Assembly: GCA_029262575.1 (NCBI GenBank)
Contig: JAJCZC010000011.1
Coordinates: forward strand, 1 to 64,000
Length of the DNA stretch: 64,000 bases
Direction of reading: 5' to 3'
Origin: Candidatus Babelota bacterium
GTDB taxonomy: Bacteria > Babelota > Babeliae > Babelales > Vermiphilaceae
Shown here: positions 1 through 8,125 of the stretch, one piece after another
Numbering within the stretch: the stretch's first letter is position 1
Layout of the letters: each line of letters opens with the position of its first letter
The notes under the pieces: model-generated
Database searches by the model: none
What the model saw: the letters and a program-made list of their open reading frames with translations, nothing else
What the model was told of the DNA's origin: nothing
Program-made: the position numbers and the translations under genes

Positions 1-1
1 G

Positions 2-82
2 CCGATCCGATCATATAATCAAGTATTTAGAAATGTAGCCGATTTGCTTAATTTTAAACTGGGAAATATGGTCGCTATTTAA
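2..82 (+). CDS. C-terminal tail of a gene entering from the left (partial, tentative)
   Basis: One frame is open from the window edge to a TAA at 80-82 and would encode a 26-residue tail with the sequence feature RNVADLLNFKLGN near its end. The composition is protein-like, but the fragment is too short to name a family. It could also be a chance open frame. Nothing else recognisable lies between it and the next gene. Confidence 0.3.
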   Translation, partial: PIRSYNQVFRNVADLLNFKLGNMVAI

Positions 83-138
83 TCAATTTTGTGCATTGGA
101 CAACTTATGTTTTTTGCAAAATTAATTACGCATAAGGT

Positions 139-357
139 CTAATAAACAGTTTGAAGTTTAGACCAGCCTAAGTGGAGTTCAGTGTTTTTAAGGCCAGTTT
201 TACGTGTAAATGCGGAAATTGATCTATCAGATTTTGAGTTTGTACACAATGCTATCAGTGCATTTTTGAGTCTAGCAGTTGGTTCTTGGTCATCACTTGC
301 ACAGCAAATATATGCACAATATGAAAGGGTAGCAAGTAAGATACATATTCTGTTCAT
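139..357 (-). CDS. small exported protein, unknown
   Basis: A 72-residue protein with an N-terminal hydrophobic signal segment (residues 1-20, MNRICILLATLSYCAYICCA) followed by SDDQE. This matches the layout of many other exported proteins in the window, where cleavage is followed by an S/D-rich stretch. A GAGG Shine-Dalgarno precedes the ATG by five bases. An overlapping plus-strand frame has no such start signals, so the minus strand is preferred. No family is recognised. The mature part is basic and polar. Confidence 0.45.
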   Translation of the reverse strand: MNRICILLATLSYCAYICCASDDQEPTARLKNALIALCTNSKSDRSISAFTRKTGLKNTELHLGWSKLQTVY

Positions 358-460
358 GCGAGCCTCATGTATTAAAAGGTGTTTAATTTATATCTTTTTT
401 CTAGGGTAAAAAGTAACGTTCATTCTTTCAAGGGTTTGAGGCTTTTTTACAAGTGAGTTT

Positions 461-490
461 TTTACTTTGTCGTTATATTCATGGTATAAT
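461..490 (+). promoter_or_regulatory. sigma-70-type promoter of the glycosyltransferase gene
   Basis: A perfect -10 hexamer TATAAT (485-490) lies 18 bases after a TTTACT -35-like box (461-466). It sits about 40 bases upstream of the ATG at 529, which has the strong ribosome site GGAGG. It fits the vegetative sigma factor encoded later in the window. Confidence 0.5.
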
Positions 491-528
491 CAATAAAAAG
501 AACATTTTTTAACGATGGAGGACCATGT

Positions 529-1266
529 ATGGATAAAATTAGTATAATTATTCCTGCCCATAATGAGGCAAATCGCATTGGTAAAACATTGCGTACGTAT
601 CATCAATATTTCAATATGTTAAAAGATCAAGAAAAAGTTGATTTTGAGTTTTTAGTTGTACTCAACGGTTGTACTGATAATACGTTTAATGTTGTGCGCG
701 AAATTCAAGAAAATGCAGGTGATGAGGTTCATATTTTAGATCTGCAACAAGCAGGCAAGGGCTTGGCTATTATTGCAGGTTTTCAGAATGCCTTGAAACG
801 TGATAATGATTATATCGGTTTTGTTGATGCAGACATGGCCACCGAGCCACAATACTTCTTTGATCTTTATGAACATATGCATAGTCGTGATGGTGTGATT
901 GCAAGTCGTTATTTACCCGAATCAAAAGTTACTCCCGCACGTCCTTGGATCAAAGAAAAGGGGCGTAAATATATTTATAACTTTTTTGTTCGTACGTTGT
1001 TTGGCATCAACTTTGCTGATTATCAATGTGGCGCAAAGCTATTCAAACGCTCTGTTATTGAGGTAATCATCAGCGACATGCAAGAAGGGCAATGGGCATT
1101 TGATGTTGAGGTGTTATATCTTGCCAAAAAGCATGGTTTTGATGTGGTTGAGATTCCAACTGTTTGGAATGATAAAGCTGGTAGTAAACTTGATATTATG
1201 GGTGGTGGCATAAGAATGCTCAAAGCTTTGTTTGAATTAAAACGGGTGCATAGCGCAGAAAAATAA
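529..1266 (+). CDS. family 2 glycosyltransferase, dolichyl-phosphate-sugar synthase type
   Basis: A 245-residue GT-A-fold glycosyltransferase. The N-terminal strand and substrate loop SIIIPAHNE (residues 5-13) open the protein. LNGCTDNT, GKGLAIIAGF and the acidic metal/nucleotide motif DADMAT follow, and GQWAFDVEVLY marks the acceptor region. This order is typical of DPM1/Alg5-like enzymes that move a hexose from a nucleotide sugar to a polyprenyl phosphate on the inner face of the cytoplasmic membrane. No membrane segment is evident, so it would be peripheral. Start chosen at ATG 529 after GGAGGACCAT. It stands alone but lies in a region with a second glycosyltransferase and a flippase, which suggests surface glycan or glycolipid assembly. 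Substrate unknown. Confidence 0.88.
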   Translation: MDKISIIIPAHNEANRIGKTLRTYHQYFNMLKDQEKVDFEFLVVLNGCTDNTFNVVREIQENAGDEVHILDLQQAGKGLAIIAGFQNALKRDNDYIGFVDADMATEPQYFFDLYEHMHSRDGVIASRYLPESKVTPARPWIKEKGRKYIYNFFVRTLFGINFADYQCGAKLFKRSVIEVIISDMQEGQWAFDVEVLYLAKKHGFDVVEIPTVWNDKAGSKLDIMGGGIRMLKALFELKRVHSAEK

Positions 1267-1324
1267 TCTTTATTAATGCGCAAATTTGTTAATAGTCGGC
1301 AATAGTATCCGCATTATGCGTTCT

Positions 1325-1528
1325 TTATTGTGCAGCTTCTTCTTTTGGCTTGCAAAGTGTAAATAGGGCTTTTTTGAACAGATTAAGCAAGGGTCTGTAA
1401 TTACAACCGTGCTCATTTTCGGCGTATTATTCATGTAAGTTGTTAAAATTATCCATTTCTTGAATGTAAGCGGCCAAGATTGCGAGTTTTGGGTTTTTCT
1501 TGTACGCCTCCAGAAAATATACTATTTG
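1325..1528 (-). pseudogene. possible remnant of a decayed gene
   Basis: In the 530-base gap before the next gene the minus strand has one frame that reads like protein on both sides of an in-frame TAA. The upstream part contains LEAYKKNPKLAILAAYIQEM and, after the stop, NYRPLLNLFKKALFTLCKP. There is no start codon with a ribosome site. This would fit a gene killed by point mutation and truncation, like the interrupted gene at 3897-4595. The family is unknown and chance cannot be excluded. The rest of the gap holds only a dispersed repeat (1631-1684) and the leader of the next gene. Confidence 0.3.
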
Positions 1529-1630
1529 TTAAATATACTATTTGTTAATTGTGCTTGTCTCAAATTATAAAAACCAGTCAGTTTTTTCGACAAAAGAGGG
1601 TATGGTTTTTTACAAAGAAAAATAAAAAAG

Positions 1631-1684
1631 CTTTCTGCCCTGTAAAACACCTATAAATTCGAAGTTATTAAGCAATTATCCTGC
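1631..1684 (+). repeat. dispersed intergenic repeat, copy 1
   Basis: A 54-base segment with the core CCTATAAATTCGAAGTTATT. It is closely matched at 6260-6313 and, on the other strand, at 58112-58160. A diverged relative lies at 58256-58290. All copies end in a form of ATTGCCCTG. All lie between genes. Confidence 0.6.
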
Positions 1685-1797
1685 GCCGCCTTAGAAAAAA
1701 GGTTGAAATTGCTATTAGGGATTGTTTATGATGGAAAGGAGTCAAGTAAAGACAAATAGGCAAGTGGAGCAATAAGGTCTAAAAAAAGGAGATCCGT

Positions 1798-3258
1798 ATG
1801 CGTTGTTTAAATCTGTTGGTAGTAAGTTTACTGGTGAGTGGTTCGAGTTATATGATTGGTGCCTCATCATCATCGAATGAGCCGTCGTTTGGCAAAAAAG
1901 ATTTTTCATTTAACATCAAAGATGATCATAGAAAAATGGGTCGGAGCCGTCGAGTGAAATTTGAAAAGGGCAAGTATACTACTTCGGTATACTCAGATAG
2001 TGACCTAAAGAGAAGGCCGTTTCATAATGCTACACCGATGTTTGCACAGATTGTTGTAGAGGCTGATCAAGCTTTGCAGAATGGTGCATCTAAGGCGCAG
2101 ATCAAGGAAGCATTGAGTCCATTTTTTAAAATGAAAATACAGCTTATCGGAGAGGACAATATTCCACTCTATGCATTGCCTTTGAATGTTGCTATAAGGA
2201 GCGGTGCGAGCAAAGAGTTTATAGAATTTCTTGTCAAAGATTTAGGGCAGGATCCGAATTTAAGGAGCTATTTTGGGAATCGTGCTGGTTCTATAGTAAA
2301 GCCATTAGAGCAAGTTAAACAGATGCTAAGTGAAGTTTTTGATCCTCAAGAAAAAGAAAGGCTTGAGGGAATCGAACAATTCTTGGAAAAAGTCGAGGGT
2401 TCAGAAAAAACGAGTTTTACCAGCTCGTCATCAAATGTGTCTTCTAGTTCTTCATCAGTGAGTGTACAGCCGCCTCAAGCAAGCAAGGAGACTTTGGCCT
2501 CTATGATTCAGCTTAGGGATAAAAAGTTGCTTAATGCAATCAAGATGCTATCACAGAAAGATTTCGATGATGCATTAACTAATGGGGTATTGTATCTTGG
2601 AAAATTAGGCTTTACTGCATCTGATGCTCGAGTCATTTGGCGTGCGGCTTTAAGTTTGGCAAACGCTGAACCGAACAGGGTTTATGATATGAACAAGGGG
2701 GACCGTATTGCCACTCAATTAACCATGGATTCTTTCAATAAATTAAGAGAACTCATCAGGAGTCAGAAATCAAATGTAAATAATGCAGCCTCGAGTTCGT
2801 CGAGCCAGCCGGCGCAAGGTTTAGCTCAAAATGATTTGCAACGCGCTCTTGACGAGTCGATGCACACGTATAATCTTGAACAAATCGTTAGGCAACATGC
2901 GCCAACTTCCGTTGTTGCAAGTAAGGTATTGAGTCACCCGGAGAAGCCGATGATGGTTCTTCCAGATGACTTGAAAGAAAAGACGGGCGTGGCGCAAATT
3001 CAGCTTAGCGTGGAGGATGATGAACCAATAGAATATGAGAGTTTTAAAGGACTCTATGATGCTGATGCCGAAGGAGGAGTTCTTAAGCTTCAAGTAGCAT
3101 TTACTCAAGATGATAATAAAAAATGGCATTATGCATTTTACTTTCCAAATGATCAATTAATTGCTATTGGCAAGGAAGACCCTGTGAATCGTCAACCAAT
3201 ACAGCACATACTTATGGTTGAACTGGGTAAATCCGGCAATGCTTACACATTAAAATAA
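1798..3258 (+). CDS. exported protein with a ubiquitin-interacting-motif-like segment, paralog A
   Basis: A 486-residue protein with a signal peptide (MRCLNLLVVSLLVSGSSYMIGA) and a serine-rich start of the mature chain. Residues about 200-225 and 325-340 are Ser-rich linkers. Residues 346-354 read DLQRALDES, matching the ubiquitin-interacting-motif pattern hydrophobic-x-x-Ala-hydrophobic-x-x-Ser (L347, A350, S354). A C-terminal domain of about 95 residues (LKEKTGVAQIQLSV to NAYTLK) is nearly identical to that of the gene at 6432-8060. The start follows AAAGGAGATCCGT. The function is unknown. A secreted effector that binds host ubiquitin is an inference from the motif alone. Confidence 0.75.
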   Translation: MRCLNLLVVSLLVSGSSYMIGASSSSNEPSFGKKDFSFNIKDDHRKMGRSRRVKFEKGKYTTSVYSDSDLKRRPFHNATPMFAQIVVEADQALQNGASKAQIKEALSPFFKMKIQLIGEDNIPLYALPLNVAIRSGASKEFIEFLVKDLGQDPNLRSYFGNRAGSIVKPLEQVKQMLSEVFDPQEKERLEGIEQFLEKVEGSEKTSFTSSSSNVSSSSSSVSVQPPQASKETLASMIQLRDKKLLNAIKMLSQKDFDDALTNGVLYLGKLGFTASDARVIWRAALSLANAEPNRVYDMNKGDRIATQLTMDSFNKLRELIRSQKSNVNNAASSSSSQPAQGLAQNDLQRALDESMHTYNLEQIVRQHAPTSVVASKVLSHPEKPMMVLPDDLKEKTGVAQIQLSVEDDEPIEYESFKGLYDADAEGGVLKLQVAFTQDDNKKWHYAFYFPNDQLIAIGKEDPVNRQPIQHILMVELGKSGNAYTLK

Positions 3259-3288
3259 AATGTTGATCCATTAAATTAAAGTAGAAAG

Positions 3289-3325
3289 CGGGTACATGAT
3301 CAATTCGGTTGTGTGCCCGTTATTA
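3289..3325 (+). terminator. rho-independent-like terminator after paralog A
   Basis: Inverted repeat with arms CGGGTACAT and GTGTGCCCG (3289-3319, two G-T pairs) followed by an AT-rich, T-containing tail. The same structure is duplicated after paralog B at 8091-8125. Confidence 0.6.
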
Positions 3326-3430
3326 ATTAATTGTTTGTCGTAAAGCAAGTGAAATTTAAGAAGTTTCCCCAAATGCGATGATGTGATTGCTTGTCTTTAT
3401 TTAGCAGAATTATGGTTTGAGAAAATAACC

Positions 3431-3685
3431 TTAATTTGTGAGCAAAGAGGCGACTGTGTTGGCATGACGCTCTATGACGGTTGTTTGTTTATTTGAAGCA
3501 AAAAGAGCTTTCTGATTTTGCATGAATTGATTGAATAGGTGCTCACAATTGTTTGGATTTTGTTGATTACACTTTTTCCATGCATTGAATGCAAGCTGTG
3601 CTTTGTTTTGCTTAATGGCGATATCTTTAATAGCCAATATTGAAAGCACAAAAAAACAACCAGCTAATAATATATGTTTTTTCAT
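3431..3685 (-). CDS. small exported or membrane-anchored protein, unknown
   Basis: An 84-residue protein with a hydrophobic N-terminus (MKKHILLAGCFFVLSILAI) that could be a signal peptide or an uncleaved anchor. A polar segment follows with two cysteines spaced as CNQQNPNNC. The start is supported by AAGGAAACA before the ATG. No family is recognised. It is single, with its own upstream region, and points toward the end of paralog A. Confidence 0.6.
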   Translation of the reverse strand: MKKHILLAGCFFVLSILAIKDIAIKQNKAQLAFNAWKKCNQQNPNNCEHLFNQFMQNQKALFASNKQTTVIERHANTVASLLTN

Positions 3686-3896
3686 ATTGTTTCCTTATTA
3701 AATTGTTTATGTAAGATGATAATCGATTCATGCTATATTGCAATAGGTTATTTGTTGCCACATAACTTTAAGAAGTGTTTTGCATTTTTAGAGCAACTGG
3801 GCAATCAAGCATCAAATAATTGACATTGCGCGATCACTCTCTATAGGTTTATGCCATATTTGGGCATTTAAACTTATTAAAATAAAGGAGTGCGTT

Positions 3897-4595
3897 ATGA
3901 AATTGGTTGTAGTATCTTTGCTTTTGTGTGCACATGGAGTTATATTTTGTTCTGCTAGTGATGACAAAAAACCAAGCGAACAGTTTAGGGTGGCCTCAAC
4001 AGATGGTGAATATGTAAAAGTTCGCACATGAGCATTCAGTTTAGTTTTGGATCAAGATCCAGATGCGCTCAAAGATTTGAGTGAACTTGTTAAAAAAGAA
4101 GGTATTGATGTGGCGACTGCCTTATTGGATAGTGCAGCACGAACAAAAGGAGATAAAACGGGAGAATATATCAAAACATTGGTTGAACAAGGTGCTGATA
4201 TATCTGGGCGCAGAAGAGCTGGATCATTAGCTCGTTCAAAAACATTGTCGCCTTTGGATGTTGCAATTATGAAGGGTAATGTTGAGGCGGTAAGGGCGCT
4301 GCTCGAAAAAGGTGCCGATACAAGTGGAAGTCAGTTAATCAACAAATCTATGAGTGTACATGAAGCCGTGGACAAATTGATCCAGCGTATAAATCGTCAA
4401 AGCTGGAAATCAGATAGGGGTTTTACTTTTAATAAAAAATAGATTTTTGAAATTCAAAAATTATTGCAAAGCTACAAAGCATTAAAAAAAGAAGAAGTAA
4501 GAAGGCTAAAAAAGGAAATCCAAAGGTTGCAGCCTTCCAAATCACAAGAGCTAATAAACCGTTTTAGAAGATCGAAAAAAAGTGAAAAAAAATAG
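3897..4595 (+). pseudogene. exported ankyrin-repeat gene interrupted by two in-frame stops
   Basis: A good ribosome site (AAAGGAG) and an ATG at 3897 begin a signal peptide, MKLVVVSLLLCAHGVIFC, followed by SASDDKKP. The frame meets TGA at 4029-4031. It then continues without shift into ankyrin-like sequence (YIKTLVEQGADISGRR; PLDVAIMKGNVEAVRALLEK) to TAG at 4440-4442, and goes on in the same frame through a lysine-rich coiled-coil-like tail to TAG at 4593-4595. Three consecutive protein-like blocks in one frame argue for one former gene of about 230 codons. A TTG at 4047 could restart the middle block, but I see no ribosome site for it. The tail overlaps the start of the next gene by 14 bases. 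Confidence 0.65.
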
Positions 4596-5679
4596 CCAAC
4601 AAGTATTAAAGCATTCCTATTCGGATAACATTCAAAATAAGCGTATTTTGATTATTGGCTTAACACCGCCCCCATTGGGCGGTGTTTCAGTGCATATTGA
4701 GCGTGTGGGCAGGAAATTTAAGCAGCAACGCAATGTGGTAAAGCATTTTTATAGTGAGCCTCGTTATCGCTATAGGCTAATTTTTATATATCTTATACAT
4801 CTTATTTACGTGATGTTCAAATTTAAGCCAGACAAAGTATATGTTAATACGTTGTTTTTACCTAATGGTTTGCAGGAATTACGATGTATTGTTTGGCTAA
4901 AGCGTTTTCTTGCATTTGATATTACGTTGGTTGAGCATAATGGGCGTTGGCCATCTCAGCGAGGTGAATCTTGGAAAAAAAAATTTCGCTCACTCATGCA
5001 TGATTTGTATAATATCGTATTCATGGGCAGTTTGACGGCCGATAGTTTTGCTGAAAATGGTATCATGCCTTTATGTGCAACATCTATTGAAGCGGCATTT
5101 TTATTGCCAGATGTTGATGAAGAGGCTGCAATTTTGCGTACTTATCCTCAAGAGCTTTTTGCCTTTTTATCAAAATATAAAAAAGTTATTTTGTGCAACG
5201 GTTCAGCTTTACGTTTTTGGCAAGGCAAAGATCTTTATGGCTTTGATCAATGTATTGATGCATTTATTTCAGTTGCGCAAGATGCTCAAGGTAGCGCTTT
5301 AGTGTTAGTATTGAGTAAAGTCGAGCAAGAAACATATCTTGCTCAATTACAAGTAAAAATAGAACAGCATAATCTGAACGATCGTGTTTATTGGTTGATC
5401 GGCCAACATGAATTATGGCCATTAATGAAAAAAATAGATGTTTTTGTGCGTCCAACATTAAGTGATGGTGGCCCGAGTATTAGTTTGCTTGAGGCGGAAT
5501 ATTTTGGTGCGCAGACTATTGCAAGCGACATAAGTGAACGTACACAAAAAACGCATCTTTATAAAACAGGTGATAGTTTAGATTTAACGCGAGTGCTATT
5601 ACAATGTTTAACATTCAACCAACAGGTAAATTGTTTAGAAAAAGCTGCACCGTCAGATGCAACTTTTTCTGAATTCTAA
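4582..5679 (+). CDS. GT-B glycosyltransferase (family 4-like)
   Basis: A 365-residue protein. The N-terminal Rossmann strand RILIIGLTPPPLGGVSVHIE resembles the donor/acceptor loop of family 4 glycosyltransferases. The C-terminal half carries DVFVRPTLSDGGPSISLLEA, the usual E-x7-E nucleotide-sugar-binding region. It probably adds a sugar to a lipid-linked or surface glycan in the cytoplasm. The GTG start at 4582 is the only start codon after an in-frame TAA just upstream, and its ribosome site is weak. It overlaps the decayed ankyrin gene at the 5' end and the convergent gene by four bases at the 3' end. Donor and acceptor are unknown. Confidence 0.8.
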   Translation: MKKNSQQVLKHSYSDNIQNKRILIIGLTPPPLGGVSVHIERVGRKFKQQRNVVKHFYSEPRYRYRLIFIYLIHLIYVMFKFKPDKVYVNTLFLPNGLQELRCIVWLKRFLAFDITLVEHNGRWPSQRGESWKKKFRSLMHDLYNIVFMGSLTADSFAENGIMPLCATSIEAAFLLPDVDEEAAILRTYPQELFAFLSKYKKVILCNGSALRFWQGKDLYGFDQCIDAFISVAQDAQGSALVLVLSKVEQETYLAQLQVKIEQHNLNDRVYWLIGQHELWPLMKKIDVFVRPTLSDGGPSISLLEAEYFGAQTIASDISERTQKTHLYKTGDSLDLTRVLLQCLTFNQQVNCLEKAAPSDATFSEF

Positions 5680-6035
5680 CTAAAAATTTCCAGTATTGCT
5701 TTTAATTCAGGATCATTAGCTTGCTTTGGGTGCATAGGCATTGTTGATCTAAATGATTGTTCTGTTCCGGGGTAAAGCCGATCTAGAAAAAATGCAGTTT
5801 CCTTAAATATTGAACGAGCCACCGTGTGCGGTCGGGTATCTTGCTTTTCCTCTTGGGGGTTTGCAGCGACGGTTGTCCGTTCAATCGTATGTGGTCGACT
5901 GGCACTGTTTGTTTTTTGAGCCGATTCTTGCGGAAGGTTGAGGCGTGGAATAAGGGGTGTTTTTTTGACACCGAGCAATGGTGATGGGCAAAGGTTGCAC
6001 AAAAGCACATAACACAAAGTTGGTGTGAATCGCAT
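5676..6035 (-). CDS. exported protein, unknown, with a short internal repeat
   Basis: A 119-residue protein with a short signal peptide (MRFTPTLCYVLLCNLCPSPLLG) and a start preceded by AAGGATACAAA. The mature part is Pro/Gln/Thr-rich. It contains two related octamers, SRPHTIER and TRPHTVAR, about 25 residues apart. It is convergent with the GT-B gene, and their stop codons overlap by four bases. No family is recognised. Two other frames overlap this start, but only this one has a ribosome site at the right distance. Confidence 0.55.
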   Translation of the reverse strand: MRFTPTLCYVLLCNLCPSPLLGVKKTPLIPRLNLPQESAQKTNSASRPHTIERTTVAANPQEEKQDTRPHTVARSIFKETAFFLDRLYPGTEQSFRSTMPMHPKQANDPELKAILEIFS

Positions 6036-6259
6036 TTTGTATCCTTCGATGAATAAGGTGAAACAATCATTAATGTATTGTTCATCACCACATTTTATGC
6101 ATCAGTATGAACTCATTAATAGGGTTTGTAAACAGCTGTATATTTATTAGCTAATAAGAGCCTTTGGCGGGCAAATGTATCTTTTTTTGAGCTATCTGAT
6201 ACCTCACAACTTGAAAAATCACCTATTATTGATAAAAAATCTAAAATAATACAAGCCTC

Positions 6260-6313
6260 CTTTCTCCCCTGGAAAATGCCTATAAATTCGAAGTTATTCA
6301 CGCTATTGCCCTG
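6260..6313 (+). repeat. dispersed intergenic repeat, copy 2
   Basis: Matches 1631-1684 over 54 bases with the shared core CCTATAAATTCGAAGTTATT. As in copy 1, it lies upstream of a gene for a UIM-like exported protein (154 bases from its end to the ATG here), so it may have travelled with that duplication. The gap 6036-6431 holds this repeat and a promoter. I see no credible gene in it. Confidence 0.6.
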
Positions 6314-6331
6314 TTGTTCTTGGAAAAACCC

Positions 6332-6360
6332 TTGATTTGTATCTTTTTCCTTAGTATAAT
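6332..6360 (+). promoter_or_regulatory. sigma-70-type promoter of paralog B
   Basis: TTGATT (6332-6337), 17-base spacer, TATAAT (6355-6360). The ATG at 6432 would have a leader of about 65 bases with the ribosome site AAGGGGCGAT. Confidence 0.5.
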
Positions 6361-6431
6361 TAATTCAGATAGGGATTGTTTGGCTTTAATCTGCATGCAT
6401 GTATTTTTATTATAAATATAGAAGGGGCGAT

Positions 6432-8060
6432 ATGAAGTGTTTGAATGTGTTGATAGTAAGTTTGTTAATGAGTAGCGCTGGTGATGTGATTGGTGCTTCA
6501 TCATCTAATCAATCTAGTGATAAAAGAATACCAAAAAGTTTTGATGCAAAAGGAGCTCTTCTTGAATTTGGAACGACCGGTTCAGAAGATCCGCTTAATC
6601 GTTTTATTGATGTGATCGGTATAAAGCTTGACGAAAATAATATAAAGGAGGTCGACCGACTCCTTGACTTAGCTCTGGCTGTTGAATCTAATCGGCCAAA
6701 GCGACTTTATGGCACCAAGTATCTTTCGTTCCCTTTTTTTGTATATCTTGCAAATCGAAGACCGGATGTGGCTCTAAAGTTGGTAGCAAAGCATCCTCAT
6801 CATTGGCGCGGGGAGGTTTTTGTTCCTGATGAATATAGAGGGCATGATGGGCGAACATATTTAAGTTACACCAAAGATTTGAATGGAATTCAAGAATTTA
6901 TCGATTTAAATGTTATGCCTACGGTGTATGATATAAAATTTTTTGTTGCAGCGAAAGATTTTCCCGCAAAAAAAGATATTTTGAAGCTGTTGCTGGTCAA
7001 TTCGAGTGCAAAAACGTTGAAGTTGGCTAAACAAATAGAAGGCCTTGATGAGTATATAAGTACAGGTTATATCGATGCTATAATGCCATTATCACGTCTT
7101 TTTGAAAGGCATTTCTATCGTAAAATATTCAATTGTAAGGATGCTGCCAGACGCGAATTCAAAGAAGCGTTAGAGGCGGCAATACAAAATTCTATTAGTG
7201 ATAGCTTGCTTCAACAAACGACTAAGATGGCATCTTTATTAAGAGAGGCTGCCAAAGAAGATCAAAATAAAAAAAGGCTCGAGGCGAATCAGAAAATAAA
7301 TGCTGACTATAAACAAGTTGTTAATATTCTCGCCGCTCAGAGCAAAAACCCAATGTTCGTGAAGGAAGGTATTATAAAGAAACAAATACCGCAGTCAAGC
7401 AACAAAAATAAGAGCTCGGTAAGTTCGTTGCCAAATGTAGCATCCAGTTCATATAATAAGCCGGTGCAAGCTCCAGGTGCGAATAATTTGCTGCAACGTA
7501 CCTTTGCTATTGACGAGTCGATACGCGGGTATAAAGTGGGACCGCCACAAATACAAAAGCGGATGTCAGCGATGACTCCTAAAGTGAATGTAGCATCCAG
7601 TTCATCTTCATCTAATCAGCCGGTGCAAGATCTAGATTTGCAACGCGCTATTGACGAGTCGATGCATACGTATAATCTTGAACAAATAGCTAATCAGCCG
7701 GTGTCAACTTCGGCTATTTCAAGCGAGGTCTTGAGTCACCCGGAGAAGCCAATTATGGTTCTTCCAGATGACTTGAAAGAAAAGACGGGCGTGGCGCAAA
7801 TTCAGCTTAGCGTGGAGGATGATGAACCAATAGAATATGAGAGTTTTGAAGGACTCTATGATGCTGATGCCGAAGGAGGAGTTCTTAAGCTTCAAGTCGC
7901 ATTTACTCAAGATGATAATAAAAAATGGCATTATGCATTTTACTTTCCAAATGATCAATTAATTGCTGTTGGCAAGGAAGACCCTGTAAGTCGTCAACCA
8001 ATACAACACATACTTATGGTTGAACTGGGTAAATCCGGCAATGCTTACACATTAAAATAA
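6432..8060 (+). CDS. exported protein with a ubiquitin-interacting-motif-like segment, paralog B
   Basis: A 542-residue paralog of the 1798-3258 product. It has a similar signal peptide (MKCLNVLIVSLLMSSAGDVIGA), an unrelated or strongly diverged middle, and Ser-rich linkers. LQRAIDES at residues 403-410 fits the hydrophobic-x-x-Ala-hydrophobic-x-x-Ser ubiquitin-interacting pattern. A partial, poorer copy of the same block (AIDESIRGY) lies about 50 residues earlier. The last 95 residues are nearly identical to paralog A, including at silent positions. An ATG 33 bases upstream is in frame but has no ribosome site; ATG 6432 follows GAAGGGGCGAT. The function is unknown; a host-directed effector is an inference. 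Confidence 0.75.
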   Translation: MKCLNVLIVSLLMSSAGDVIGASSSNQSSDKRIPKSFDAKGALLEFGTTGSEDPLNRFIDVIGIKLDENNIKEVDRLLDLALAVESNRPKRLYGTKYLSFPFFVYLANRRPDVALKLVAKHPHHWRGEVFVPDEYRGHDGRTYLSYTKDLNGIQEFIDLNVMPTVYDIKFFVAAKDFPAKKDILKLLLVNSSAKTLKLAKQIEGLDEYISTGYIDAIMPLSRLFERHFYRKIFNCKDAARREFKEALEAAIQNSISDSLLQQTTKMASLLREAAKEDQNKKRLEANQKINADYKQVVNILAAQSKNPMFVKEGIIKKQIPQSSNKNKSSVSSLPNVASSSYNKPVQAPGANNLLQRTFAIDESIRGYKVGPPQIQKRMSAMTPKVNVASSSSSSNQPVQDLDLQRAIDESMHTYNLEQIANQPVSTSAISSEVLSHPEKPIMVLPDDLKEKTGVAQIQLSVEDDEPIEYESFEGLYDADAEGGVLKLQVAFTQDDNKKWHYAFYFPNDQLIAVGKEDPVSRQPIQHILMVELGKSGNAYTLK

Positions 8061-8090
8061 AATGTTAGTCCATCAAATTAAAGTAAAAAA

Positions 8091-8125
8091 CGGGCACATG
8101 ATCAATTCGATTGTGTGTCCGTTAA
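8091..8125 (+). terminator. terminator after paralog B, overlapping the 3' end of the flippase gene
   Basis: Hairpin CGGGCACAT / GTGTGTCCG (8091-8121), a copy of the one at 3289-3319. Read on the minus strand, the same bases encode the last codons of the flippase (stop at 8102-8104). Confidence 0.6.

Noticed and set aside
2821-3156. Minus-strand frame of 111 codons opposite the C-terminal module, repeated at 7719-7958
   Set aside because: It occurs twice only because the coding module on the plus strand is duplicated; no start signals and no gene-like context.
3897-4442. TGA at 4029 as a reassigned (recoded) codon
   Set aside because: Several intact genes here end with TGA (for example the LigD phosphoesterase gene and abiEi), and a TAG also interrupts the same gene, so decay is the simpler reading.
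6116-6301. 61-codon minus-strand frame in the gap before paralog B
   Set aside because: Its first codons lie in the dispersed repeat and there is no ribosome site or recognisable protein character.
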